A stretch of 64,000 nt of DNA from NCBI GenBank assembly GCA_047967505.1, contig CM106539.1; one strand, written 5' to 3'. Origin of the DNA: Dipteris shenzhenensis (lineage: Eukaryota > Polypodiophyta > Polypodiopsida > Gleicheniales). Position numbers and translations under genes: made by a program. The notes beneath the pieces are model-generated. The model worked only from the letters and a program-made list of their open reading frames with translations. It did not search any database and had not been told where the DNA came from. Shown here one piece after another: positions 30,401-41,627 of this stretch (its first letter is position 1; every line of letters starts with the position of its first letter).

Positions 30401-32150
30401 GTATCATACCCATCACAAACAAACACATAGGCTAGGAGCACAATGATGCATACTTTTCAACACTCATGCATGATGCGTGGAAGGAAATAAGGAAATATGC
30501 ATTCCCAACCATGCAAATGGTATCCAATGGGTATGATGCTTTGCATGGGCCTTAATCTTACTCACATTAAAGCTTTTGTAATGTATCATACCCATTGGAG
30601 CCAAACACATAGGCTAGAAGCACACCGATGCCTAGATTTTAATCTCATGCATGATGGATGGTAAGAAACAAGGACATATGCATGCCCAACAAGTTTTCTA
30701 GCCTGACTTCACATCTCACCTAATGGGTTTGCTTAATTCAAAAATTCAATATCTCTCGACTCCGAAGTCCGATTCATCTCGGATTTTTTGCATCAGGTTT
30801 GTAATTTTGAGATCTAATGGAATCTGGATTTTGTTTTGGCATTGCATCATCAACAAAACAAGAATTTGCAAAAGTTGTTTCTGAAATTTGCAAAAGCAGG
30901 GGAATGTTTGGTTTTTAGAGCAATATGGAAGTGAAGTCTATCGATGTCAATGCGAATTCAAGGCTGTTGCAGGAGACTCAGCCAAGCAAAAAAATAGAGC
31001 CGAGGTGCCAGTGACGTAGAGGGTGAGGAAAAGGCCACAAAGCAACAGAGATAGGAAGCGAGCGAGAGAGAGGGAGAGAGAGAGAGAGAGGTTTGCAGCT
31101 AATCAGACTACCCGATTCGAGTCGTGGATGTTTTTGAGACACTGAGGCATCACAAGGGGATTCATTTTAAGGCACCCAAGGATTGGTCCTTTCACATTAT
31201 TTCTCACACATGGAGTGAAACACTTCACGACTTGTTCCATATTTTTAAACGTTCATGCACGATGCATGGTAAGGAACGATGAAATATGCATGACAAACCA
31301 TGCAAATGATATTCAATGTGTATAATACTTTTCACAAGCCTTAACCTTACTCACATTAATTCTTCTACAAAGTATCATACCCATTGGAGACACACACGTA
31401 GGCTAGAAGCAGATCGATGCCTCATTTTTTAATACTCATGCATGATGCAAGGCCAAACATAAGGAGGTAGTCATGCCCAACTATGCAAATGATATTAAAT
31501 GGATACAATACTTTGCATGGCTCTAATTTCGTTAATATAAAGGCCTATGCAAATTATCATACCCATCAAACATACACACATAGGCTAAAAGCACACCAAT
31601 ACATATTTTTTAACACTTATGCATGATTCATGGTAAGAAACAAGGGCATGCCCAAATATGCAAATGACATATGATGTGTATGATACTTTGGATGGGCCTT
31701 AATCTTACTTCTATTAAGTCTTTTGTAAAGTATTATAGCCATTAGAGATATACACATAGGCTAGAAGCACATTGATGCCTATTTTTTAACATTCATGCTT
31801 GATGCGTGGTCGAAACAATCCTATGGGTATGATACTTTGCACGGGCCTTAATGTGAGTAAGATTAAGGCCTATAAAAATTATCATACCCATCAAAGACAC
31901 ACACATAGGCTATAATCACAGGATGCCTATTTTTTAACTCTCGTGCATAAGAAACAAGGCAATATGCATGCCCAACCAGGAAAATGGTATCTAATGGCTA
32001 TGATATTTTGCATGGCCTTTAATATGAGTAATATTAAGGCCTATGTAAATTATCATGCCCATTGGAGACACATACATAGGCTACAAGCACACCAATGCAT
32101 ATTTTTTAATACTCATGTATGATGCATGGTAAGAAATAAGGAAGTATGCA
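30401..32150. repeat. Tandem satellite, about 8 units of about 180 bp, one insertion
   Basis: The marker ATCATACCCAT...ACACATAGGCTA(G/A)AAGCACA recurs at about 30403, 30585, 31374, 31558, 31733, 31883 and 32055, followed in each unit by TTTTTTAACACTCATGCATG, GCATGGTAAGAAACAAGG and ACTTTGCATGGGCCTTAATC. Spacing is mostly 150-187 bp. Between 30690 and about 31235 the array is interrupted by unrelated sequence, including a GA-rich run at about 31060-31090. Units are divergent. The period is about half that of the array just before it. Confidence 0.85.
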
Positions 32151-32159
32151 TGTTTTTAA

Positions 32160-32620
32160 ACACTCTTTCTTACGGCAACCCCCCCCCCCCGCCGCCGCCC
32201 TTTACCTTCCTTCCTCCTCTATTGCCTCTCTTTCTCACTTTCTCACAATAGCCCCCCCTTGCCTCCCTTCCTCCTCCATCACCTCTCTTCCTAACAAGTG
32301 CCCCCCTCACATCCCTTTCTCCTCCCTTGCCTATCTTTCTCCTCCCTTGCCTCTCTTTCTCACAACATCTCCCTTCATCCTTTCTCCCTTCTCTTTCTCA
32401 CTATAGCCCCTCCCTCACCTCCCTTCTTCCTCCTTCACCTCTTTTCCTCTCTTTGGCATAGCAACAGGCCCCTCCTTGCTTCCTCTACCCTCACTTCTCT
32501 TTCTCACAACAATCCCCCTTGCCTTCTTCCTTCTCCCTTGCCTCTCTTTCTCACCCCCTTGCTCTCTTCAATCTTCATCTCCTCAATCCTCCATCTTTCT
32601 CAATAGCCCCACTCCCACCC
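32160..32620. repeat. Pyrimidine-rich low-complexity tract
   Basis: Begins with a C-run and GCCGCCGCC (about 32170-32200) and continues as variations of CTCCCTTGCCTCTCTTTCTCAC, repeated many times with small changes. The open frames rich in Pro/Leu/Ser across it are composition artefacts. The strand bias is opposite to the purine-rich block at 28 kb. Confidence 0.85.
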
Positions 32621-32879
32621 TTGGCACGAGAGGTCTAGGCATTGAAGAGACTAGGCAAGCATCTAAAGAATCATATAGGGACACTAGTAGTTCTATCACA
32701 AATTTTGGCATGCCAAAGGGTATAAAGGGAAAAGAGGTAGTATCAAATGAGGGTAGAACACTAGCATTTGGATTGCATGTTCAAGTTCTAATGCTAGCAT
32801 TCTACCCACATCATGTGATACTACCCATAGTGCTTTTGTACATGTTTCTCTTGGCCCTCTATACCATCCACCATTCCAA
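32621..32879. other. Flank of the LTR element; no gene recognised
   Basis: Ordinary AT-rich sequence without a supported gene, ending at the left target-site duplication of the LTR element at 32880. Confidence 0.4.
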
Positions 32880-32884
32880 ATTTT

Positions 32885-33179
32885 TGTTGGAGTTGCAAAA
32901 AGGATTTAGCAAGTGAGGCAAAAGAGAGAGTTTATTCAAGAGAGATGGGCTCAATATATAGGCTCCAGTTACATCCAGTAGTGACATCATATGTGAGCTT
33001 AGTAGAGTATCTAGATCCACAAATCTCTCAATCAGTTCCATGATTCTCTCAATCACACACCACACACCTAGATTCACTCAATCACACCTACTAACACCTA
33101 TCCATGCACACCAAGTGTTCACACACTCACAACCTTAGACCTTAGGACTCTAGATCCTATTACATCAATTTGTCCTTCA
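32885..33179 (-). repeat. 3' LTR of the small non-autonomous element
   Basis: Matches 34826-35120 over its full length, from TGTTGGAGTTGCAAAAAGG to CATCAATTTGTCCTTCA, with scattered substitutions. It contains several CACACACC/TCACACAC runs (about 33055-33130). Confidence 0.88.
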
Positions 33180-33498
33180 TTCCCCCCCACAAATTGATGA
33201 ACTCAACCCTAGCAGTAGTCCATGGGAAACTTCATGGCTTGCCCACCTCTAGTGGCAACACACATGATCCACAATATGGTACTCACTCTAGTTGCATCAG
33301 CAGCAGTAGACTCATTTGGGCATCCTCATCCCAAAATGATCTCACTCTGACTTTGGTTTGTTGGTTTACAATTGGGAGATAGACATTGACTATGCATGGG
33401 AATACCCTTAGATCCAGCAAGGTAACACATAAGACTAACAATCATTTGAGGGGGACATCCCAAGGTAGAGAACCTCATTTGACACACACACAGAAATT

Positions 33499-33891
33499 CT
33501 AAGTTGAAGATGTGGGGAAATACCCCCCTTTGATGTCATATCTTATCCTTTTCCTCCTTCTCTTCCAAGCTACCATAGTGTGAGGTTCATTGTCATTGGA
33601 GAGGTTTTTGGTGTAGCCAATCTTGTAGCTCCTTTGCTCTTTGTCCTTCTCCACACTCTTTAACGTATCTTGTCCATAATCTGCAATACAAGATCCTTGT
33701 AGTCCTTCACCTTCTTTGAGTGTCCAAGCCTTAAAAGCATTTTGTGAATCATATGGACTGAAGAGGGTCTTACCACTTGTCATGTAAGGGCAGTGTCTAC
33801 TCTTGTACAAGAGGTGGTCATGATTGTATGGCAAGGTATAGTCAACCAAATGCAAGTACATTTCATACATCATGAAAGATACTGAAACCAT
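33499..33891 (-). CDS. Unrecognised open frame inside the small LTR element (130 codons)
   Basis: The only sizeable frame in the interior, on the element's coding strand. It has good protein texture (MYLHLVDYTLPYNHDHLLYK, SQNAFKAWTLKEGEGLQGSC, KIGYTKNLSNDNEPHTMV). It matches no retroelement protein I know and has no zinc knuckle. It could be a captured host exon set or an element-specific protein. The frame can be extended upstream (YNHYDSYFEDVL) to a stop near 33950. The start codon is uncertain. Confidence 0.35.
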   Translation of the reverse strand: MVSVSFMMYEMYLHLVDYTLPYNHDHLLYKSRHCPYMTSGKTLFSPYDSQNAFKAWTLKEGEGLQGSCIADYGQDTLKSVEKDKEQRSYKIGYTKNLSNDNEPHTMVAWKRRRKRIRYDIKGGYFPTSST

Positions 33892-34811
33892 AACTAAGAC
33901 ATCTTCAAAATAAGAATCATAATGGTTGTAGTTGGGACCTTTGTTTCAATCATATCCATTGGAAATCATCATGCAAGTCATGATATATTCTTCCTTCATG
34001 TAAGCTCTTATCATAGTCAACCCACACTAGTCAACTAGTCAACTAGTCAACAAGATAGTATGACTTGAAATCCACTTCAAAGTATCATAACCTAAATCCT
34101 CAACATAAAAAGTTAAAAATGCATTTAACTAAACTTAAAAATGAATCTCTAAATCTCTGATCTGTACTTTAACTCCTCAAGCATCACCTTAGCATTTAGT
34201 GTAGCATTAAACTTCAAAAATAGACTAGAAATGCTTGCAGAAAGCAGAGGAACCTTGGAGGATTGCTACCTCACTCCACAAAGCATCAAACAGAGGGAAT
34301 TTGCTGTGTAATTAATGGTACTTGCAAGTAGAAGACTCGGTGCAAGTCACAGACCAAATGAAGCTTCACACCTCCAGGGACAACAACATCTTCTCCACCT
34401 CCAAAAACCATGTCTTCTTGAAAAACCCGACTGGTTTTTCTGTAGTTTCTCCTCATTCCCTTGACCATTTTCCCTCAAAATTCACCAAGAGTTAGCCCAT
34501 AGGTCGCCTAAGTGCACTTCAGACCATTTTTGAAATGGTGGCTCCAGCAAGCTGAATTTGAAGAAATGGCACAGAATGGAGCGAGCAATAGCACGGGCTA
34601 TAGACGCCTTCTTTCTTCAATTACTCCAAGCTAGAAGTGATCTTTAGCCAGGAAAACTACAACTGAAAGGGCAAGTGCAATGGTTTAGAGATGAAGGATA
34701 ACAAGCACTTGGAAATTTTGTGGGAAGAAGGAGAAGAAAAGCTTCAAAAACTTCATGGTGAAGAAGATGATGACATGGCACACAAGGAGGTCTCAAGGAG
34801 AGTGAACCAGT

Positions 34812-34823
34812 GCTCTGATACCA
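34812..34823 (-). other. Primer binding site (initiator tRNA-Met type)
   Basis: Reads TGGTATCAGAGC on the minus strand, two bases inside the right LTR. It is a perfect match to the common plant primer site and fixes the minus orientation of the element. Confidence 0.9.
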
Positions 34824-34825
34824 CA

Positions 34826-35120
34826 TGTTGGAGTTGCAAAAAGGATTTAGCAAGTGAGGCAAAAGAGAGAGTTTATTCAAGAGAGATAGGCCCAATATAT
34901 AGGCTATAGTAACATCCAATAGTGACATCATATGTGAGCTCAGTAGAGCATCTAGATCCACAAATCTCTCTATCAGTTCCATGATTCTCTCAAACACACA
35001 CCACACACCTAGATTCACTCAATCACACCTACTAACACCTATCTAGGCACACCATGTGTTCACACACTCACAACCTTAGACTTTAGGACTCTAGATCCCA
35101 TTACATCAATTTATCCTTCA
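34826..35120 (-). repeat. 5' LTR of the small non-autonomous element
   Basis: The second copy of the 295 bp terminal repeat, adjacent to the primer site and followed by ATTTC (35121-35125), the imperfect target-site duplication. Confidence 0.88.
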
Positions 35121-35125
35121 ATTTC

Positions 35126-35886
35126 ATGATAGAACTCCTAGCATCCCTATGAACTTCTTTAGATGCATGTTTTCTCTCTCATACCATGTTGTTTTTTAAT
35201 TGTCTATAAGATTGGTGTCCATGCTATCTACTCTTGGATGATGCCATTCTACAAGGAAAACTAGTAAGGGATGGTGTAAATTGGTTTTGGAAAGGACAAA
35301 GTCTCAGTCTTAGCACATTGTTACAAACAATGTGAATTGTCAAAAGAATCCAATTGGAAAGCCATCAATGTATTTCTTTTTCATTAAGGGAGACCATAAT
35401 GATATCTATCAGACTTTGCAACAAATACATGTTATGGTTTTATTGATTCTTTTATTGATAGAAATATCAACTCTGCATTTTTCTAGAGACTTATCAGTAG
35501 AAATATTGATAGAATAGAGAACTAGCACAAACTTTCACTATTTTGTCATTGGGCTAGGATTTTATGACATAGTATAATAGGTTTATTGTAGATTTATTCA
35601 AGCTCATCAACATCCAAAGAAGACACTAGTAAAGGGAATCTTTGATAAAAAAGTATGTGTGATTATGTGCAATGCAAAGGTGTTATAAGGAGACTATGCA
35701 CCGTATCAATGACTCACATAAAGAACTATGGTTGCTTCAAGCCTTTACCTAAGGTTGGGTTGAATGATGAAGTACAATTTCCATTTTTTATATCTTTGCA
35801 ATCATGATAGCAATGCTTTCCTATACATGACTTTTTTTATTCAATTCGTTAAAGTCTTTTCATGTAGGGGGTTGAGCTTGTTCGGA
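35126..35886. other. No gene recognised
   Basis: AT-rich sequence between the LTR element and the LINE. A 61-codon frame at 35332-35517 has no motif. Near the right edge, CTTGTTCGGATGA (about 35876-35888) resembles CTTGTTTTGATAA right after the LINE poly(A) and may be a decayed target-site duplication. Confidence 0.35.
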
Positions 35887-36663
35887 TGAGTGCCTGGAAA
35901 GATGGGGACAGACACTAGAGATAGAGTACCTCCAAATCTAGCCCTATCACGTGGCACTATTGACATGACTTCACCTCTGCATGGATTCGACAAGGACCGC
36001 TATGACAATGACGTTTTGATAGGAAATGCCTCACACTTTCCACTGCCAAAAGAACTAGCTCCCTTGCCACCTTCAGAGAATGGACCATCAAGACCTCATG
36101 CTTGAAGCCATCTCTCTCCAACCTCTGTCGGTAGAGACACCCAACAGGCTGCAAGGCCCTCTTACGCGAGGTGGTACAGGAGTTTAGAGGAGGGTTATTC
36201 ACCCCCCCTTTTATGCATCGTGGTGTTAGTGCTGCTCGCAAAGGGGGGAATGAAAAAATATGAGGAACCTGTAGCCCCTTCAGGCCCTAAAAACTAGCAA
36301 TGGAGAAGACTAGAGAACAGCAAACTCAATAGGAGGAGGATCCAAATGACGGACAGGCGGTACTAATTCTGACAGCAAGACTAATGGGCTCATTCAGAGC
36401 CAGAAAAAAGCGGATGTACCAACGCGGACCTCTCCCTGCCACTTGAATGAAGCAAATGCACCTAGAGACATAGGGGTTGGATGCCCCAACTCTCAATCAA
36501 AGGATGGTATAGGAAGACCCTCCAAGTGAACAAGAGTAGATGGAGGAACCAAACCCATGGACCTCACAAGAGAAATTAAAGGCAATGCACCTGAGAACGC
36601 ACAACAATATAAATCATAGACTCAACACCTGAAGTTGAGGAGAAATCACCTTCTAAAGGTAAG

Positions 36664-37320
36664 GTGGCAGCTTTTCTGGATGATGATAGACTTGAACAAT
36701 CAATAGACTGGCTTGAATCACATGCCTTTATTGGTTATTTGCCAGGCCCCAGACCCCCTGCTACCTTTTTAAATGGATGGCTTAGAAACAATTGGGTAAG
36801 GAAAGCGCTTGTAGTCACTAGTGTTAGATTTTTAAGAAAAGGTTTCTTCTTTTTTTTGTTTGAAACTAAGGATATGGCTTGGAAGGCTCTTCACCATGCC
36901 CTATGGACCATAAGACATCAACCCCTATACTTAGAGTTTTGGTCCCAAGATTTCAACCCTGATAAACCAAGATCCACCTTTGTTCCTGTTTGGGTAGAAC
37001 TCCCTAACCTTCCCTTTTCCTTAGTAAACCAAGCCCCTAACCTTTGCAAAAGCTTAGGCCAAGTGATAGATGTGGAAAAGGAGCAATTCATTAATCCTAG
37101 AGGTCATCCCCAGGTGTGTGTTAGATTGGATGTGGCTGAGGAACTTCCAGAAACCCTGGTGATAGTCAACAGGAATGGAAGTGTCTTTATGGAGCAGCCC
37201 CTTGTATATAAGAACCTCCCCAATTCATGCTTTTTGTGTGGGCTCTCATTAACACACACAGTCAAAAACTACCCTTTAAAGAGAAATGGACCTAAACTAG
37301 TACATGAGCCTGCTCAATAG
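36664..37320 (+). pseudogene. LINE ORF1 (DUF4283, zinc knuckle)
   Basis: An open frame of about 218 codons shows the DUF4283 fold typical of plant LINE and retrovirus-like RNA-binding proteins: WLRNNWVRKALVVTSVRFLR, FFFFLFETKDMAWKALHH and FVPVWVELPNLPFSLVN. The C-terminal zinc knuckle is degraded (NSCFLCGLSLTHTVKNYPL; usual form CxxCGxxGH....C), since H is followed by T-V-K-N-Y-P without the last Cys. Upstream (35890-36660) the frame is broken by several stops. It would bind LINE RNA. Confidence 0.75.
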
Positions 37321-37814
37321 CAACCCAATCTTCCTACGAAACCAAAGTGGACTGTCAAAGGCAAAGCAAAAAACCAAAACTTGGAGAAAACTGCAGAAAT
37401 AGGGACAGATAACAGTTCAGACAAGAAGGTAAAGGCTTAAAAGAAACCTACTACACAACAAGAAAATGAGAGAGTAACTTTTCCTTTGGCAACCAACAAC
37501 ACTTTTGAAGCTCTTATTAACCAAGAAATAGAAAAGTGGATTCAGGATGCTCAAATGGAGGAAGCTAAAATCAAACCTGGATGGTCCAAAGAGTTCGAGG
37601 AAGATGTAAATTAAGTAGATGCCAGCATGAGTGAATCAGAGTTAGGAGACTCAGAGGAAGAACTTCCTTTGGCCCAAAAATAGAATAACCCTCCCGGACC
37701 TCCAGCCAAACCTCAAGCCACAACTCTGAATAAGAGAAGGATCTCCCAAGTAAAGGGTCAGAGTGCCCCAACCAAAGCCCAACCCCCAAGGCTAAAAAGG
37801 GGAAGAGTAAGAAT

Positions 37815-38366
37815 GGTAAATAAACCATTCACTTTTCTCACATTTAATGTCTGTGGATTAACTTACCCATGGAGGAAAATCTACAAGTGGTTGACATTGG
37901 GACTCCCAGCATCTACACTTGGAGCAACAGACAGGTAGGTAATTTGAGGAGGGAAGCTAGGCTAGATAGAGTCTACATTGCTCAATCCCTGATTGACCAA
38001 GCCCTAGAAGTCAAGCATTCTGCCTTTTCTTCCCTCACTTTATCAGATCACAAGCGAGTGTTAGCTTGTATAGATTTGGGATTTGGGAAGAAAGGAAACT
38101 CTTGGTTTAAGTCTAATCCTTCCCTTTTCAAGCTTCAGACAGTTCAAAGACAAATCATAGAGAGCTGGCACCTTTCTTTTGCAGTAGTTGGATTTGTGTC
38201 CCAGGGTTGGAAGGATGCTATTGAAAAGGTCCAGACAATCTTAAAGAAGCCAGAAAGAACAGAGCAGCCATTAAAGCAAGAAGAATGGACAAGCTTAAGA
38301 AGGAGATTGAGGATTTTGAACAAAGAGCTAGAAGCAATGATATCAATGCCCAACATCAGTTATTGA
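37815..38366 (+). pseudogene. LINE endonuclease remnant with central deletion
   Basis: The start of the endonuclease is visible as FTFLTFNVCGL at about 37828-37860. It is joined almost directly to its C-terminal end (IGTPSIYTWSNRQVGNLRRE, ARLDRVYI, SLTLSDHKRVLACID) in the frame from 37869. The family is normally about 230 residues, so roughly 130 residues are missing, including the catalytic Glu and Asp-x-Asn region. The terminal SDH motif is kept. Confidence 0.7.
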
Positions 38367-38689
38367 TCAAAAGAAAAGAGGTCAGAGTACAACAACAGAT
38401 CAAGCTTCATAATGCCAAGGTCTACTTTAGAGAATGGTGGGCAGGCAAGATAGACAGACCACTAAGGAGAATTTCAAAAGGATCAGAAAAAAGAGAAAGC
38501 ATGAGGAAATCCCTTGGTTACAAAAGGAGGATGGGGAATTGGCTAAATCAGATATAGAAAATATGGAGATCATAGTCAAACACTTCAAAAACCTTTCAAG
38601 CACAGTGGACTTAATAGACAATAAGGTCCTGGAGGCCAGAAATAGTGCCATGCAGCCAGACAGCCATCTATATCTAACTTAGACAGAAA

Positions 38690-40000
38690 TCAGTTGGAAA
38701 TTGACCTATCTCTTCAAGAACTTAAAGAGGCTGTGTTTGCAATGGCTGATGGCAAAACACTTGGGGAAGATGGGCTACCTAGCCGAATTCTACAAAGTTT
38801 TTTGGGACACTGTTGGCCCCTCCTTACGGGCTATTTGGAGGGAGAGTGTTAAATAGGGGCTACTCCTAGAGCATTTAAATGGAGGGGTCATAAACTTATA
38901 CCAAAGGAAGGGGACATGACAGTCTTAAAAAATTGGAGGCCCCTCACTATGCTAAACTGTTCCTATAAGATATATGCTAAGACAATTGCTCTAAGACTGA
39001 GACACAAGATGGACAAGTGGATTCTGGAGGAACATAAAGGATTCATCAAGAACAGACATTTATTAGAGGCAATCATCAACTTATGGGAAGGGTGCACTCA
39101 TGCTAAAGAAAGCAATCAAGAGATATGTCTTATTAAAATAGACTTTGATAAGGCATATGATAGACTGAATTGGGACTTTCTACTATAGTCACTAAACAGC
39201 CTGGGATTGGGAAAGAAATTTATCTCCTATGTAACTTTGCTACTATTAAATGCCTCTACAAAGGTGTGTGTGAATGGTGAGATGTCTCAAGGCTTTATGT
39301 TGAAAAGGTCCATCAGACAAGGATGCCCTCTAGCCCCCCCTCTTATTTGCTATAGTTGCTGCTATTGATGCCTTGGGATGGCTGATAAAAAAACAAGTAA
39401 CTGCAGGAGAAATCAATGGTATATGGAACTCCCCTCGAGAAATCAATTGGTGAACCAGCAATTTGCAGATGATACTACCCTAACAAACAGAAACACAGAT
39501 GTAGACATACAAAGAGCTATGGAATGCATGGACATATTCCACAATGCATCTCGGTCAAGAATAAACCACTCCAAAATAGGTTATGCTTTATTATCTAGGG
39601 ACAACCTAAACCTTTGAGACCAGCTTGGATGCAAGAAGATCCCCCATGGGCAAATATTCAAGCTACTAGGTATCCCTATGGGACTCAATGTCAAGATGAA
39701 AGATAGATGGGAGTGGTTCCTAGAAAAGTTCAAAAAGAAATTAAACAGTATCAGGGGATTGTAGGCAAACCTAGCAGGGAGAACGGGGGTTTTAAATCAC
39801 TGTATTTATCCAATTGCCATTTTTTATCTCTCTTGCTGGTGTCCCTCTAGAACAAGGTTAGAAAAGTTCATAAGGATCTGCAAATCCTTCTTATGAGGTG
39901 GGAGCGACACCCGAAGAAGGATACCCAAAGTTAAATGGGCTTTCTGCACTAGACCAAGAAAGGAAGAGGACTGGGTGTCATAAATATCCAACTGACAGCA
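38690..40000 (+). pseudogene. LINE reverse transcriptase (broken)
   Basis: RT blocks can be followed through several stops: EAVFAMADGKTLGEDGLPS (about 38735), LIPKEGDMTVLKNWRPLTML with YKIYAKTIALRLR (about 38895-39000), GFIKNRHLLEAI, CLIKIDFDKAYDRLNWDFL (about 39130-39185), RQGCPLAP (about 39315) and the active-site box QFADDTT at about 39458-39478. The GKTLGEDG segment corresponds to GK.PG.DG of the family. Confidence 0.85.
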
Positions 40001-40252
40001 TACAAATTAGCAGCTACGTGGATAATTAAAGCCATCACTAATCCTGAAAGTGATTGGGCTAACCCTTCTCTCAGGAACTTCAAACATGTCAAACCTCTCA
40101 GAGCTCCTAGATGGAAGGACTATCACCTATTAGCAGCTATTGGGAACCTAGAACCTTGCACTACCAAAGGGAGCCAGCAGCTGTGGAAATCCCTATGGGG
40201 GCCCTTTGAACAAATCAAATGCTACATCACTCTCTCTGGGAAAGGAAGCTTC

Positions 40253-41062
40253 ATGACTTTAGATTCCATATGGGTATCTATCTTCTTTCCAAAACAACAA
40301 CTAAGTGACAATGACTTTTTGAGAGCATGGCACTTGGTGAAGAATTGGATTTCTTGTTGGGGGGACCTATGGGACAAGACTAATATTAGATGGAAGAACT
40401 GGTTGGAGATAAGAAGAGAATTCAGACTACAGAATATAGACCAAGAGCTGATCATGGGAAGAATACAATTGTGGGATGGGGACATCACTTGGAAGGGGGG
40501 TAGAATTCTTAATTACACTAGAGAGTTTGAATGGGTTGGCAGTTCATCTCTCTTACCTATACCCACACCATCTGAAGGTATAGAGGAGATTGTTACCAAA
40601 CTAAACAATAAGTGGAACAACTCTGATAATGAAAGAAAATGGACACTCAGATTTGAGCTGACATGGAACAGAAGAATTCATGAGAAAATGTCTACTCTTT
40701 TATGGTTAACTTTACATAAGACAGTTTGGACCAACTGTAGAAGTCTCAGCATTGGTAAGGGAGATGGAACATGCAAATATTGTGTGAAGACTAAGGAAGA
40801 CATCTTCCATCTCTTCATTGCTTGCCCAAGAGCAAGAAAAGTGTGGAAATATGTGCAAGCAAGAATTGGGGAACCTATAAATTGGAAGTCCATTCTATTG
40901 GGGGATGCTCTCAAAATACCTTATGCCACATGGACACACATCAGAGCATATGCACTATGGTTTATATGGATATCCAGAAATGCTTTTCAATTCAGTGATG
41001 AGATCATGCATGCTGAACAGCTCTTTGTTAATTGGTATGAATGCTTTATCCTTACTAACTGA
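40253..41062 (+). pseudogene. LINE C-terminal zf-RVT region
   Basis: A 269-codon open frame covers the LINE C-terminus. It contains WLTLHKTVWTNCRSLSIGKG and then the zinc-binding zf-RVT signature GTCKYCVKTKEDIFHLFIAC at about 40768-40830, followed by ARKVWKYVQARIG and WISRNAFQF. This is the best preserved part of the element. A second, diverged copy of the same segment lies at about 59.7-60.2 kb. Confidence 0.8.
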
Positions 41063-41627
41063 TCATTATCTGTTGTGGCCCAGGCTACGTTCTTTTTGGA
41101 CCAAGAATAACATAACTACAATGCTCAGGTATCCCAACTTCAAGCAGAATTGGAAGAGCACATCCAAGAGACAGGGAGATGCTCCAAGGAGTGGACATGT
41201 AGGCCCAACTCCTCCCTTCACTCTTTCCAGTCAAAATAGAACCTGCAGACTAGAGTACCTCCACTTGCTATTGTTTCCCTGCTACTGATCTTCTATGCAT
41301 AGGTCTTGTACACTACTAATTGCTGCTGCCTTGAAGGATGTTAGATCAGCAACTCTCTTTTGGATCACTCTATTAACTGCAAGACATTGTCTCTTTCTTG
41401 GATAGGCAAGGAGTCAACTTGGGATCATAGGATGAGACATAGCCTCCTCTTATCAAGCACTCTTAAGTATATCTCACAAGTTTTGCTTTCTCTCACTACC
41501 AGGTAGTGGTCATTTTGTATGCAGCTATCCTTCTTTAGAAAGGAACATTTTGTCAAGTTTTGACACCATTGTACAAATCATATGATTAGAATATAATCAA
41601 TTTTTCTTTGCCCCAAAAAAAAAAAAC

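Larger units (their letters stand above)
32885..35120 (-). mobile_element. Small non-autonomous LTR retrotransposon (2,236 bp)
   Basis: Direct repeats of 295 bp at 32885-33179 and 34826-35120 (TGTTGGAGTTGC ... TCCTTCA) bound the element. The tRNA-Met primer site is inverted and adjacent to the right copy (GCTCTGATACCA at 34812-34823), and a purine tract (minus strand GTGGGGGGGAA) abuts the left copy at 33180-33190. The element is therefore on the minus strand with its 5' LTR on the right. Target-site duplication is ATTTT (32880-32884) against ATTTC (35121-35125). The LTRs differ at roughly 15-20 positions, so it is older than the TR-GAG element. The 1.65 kb interior has no gag, protease, integrase or RT signature. 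Confidence 0.88.
35887..41627 (+). mobile_element. LINE (L1-type plant non-LTR retrotransposon), degraded, with poly(A) end
   Basis: Order on the + strand: ORF1 with DUF4283 (about 36660-37320), apurinic endonuclease remnants (about 37815-38100), reverse transcriptase (about 38690-40000, FADD box), zinc-finger zf-RVT region (about 40250-41060), 3' UTR and a poly(A) run at about 41614-41627. The order and domains are typical of plant L1 LINEs. Numerous stops and frameshifts occur, and the endonuclease has lost its centre. The 5' limit is set by a possible target-site duplication and is uncertain. Confidence 0.85.

Noticed and set aside
30401-32150. CRISPR-like array of regular repeats and spacers
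   Set aside because: The repeats are long, diverged and head-to-tail without unique spacers, in plant nuclear DNA.
32146-32916. Plus-strand Pro/Ser/Leu-rich frames
   Set aside because: Composition artefact of the pyrimidine-rich tract.
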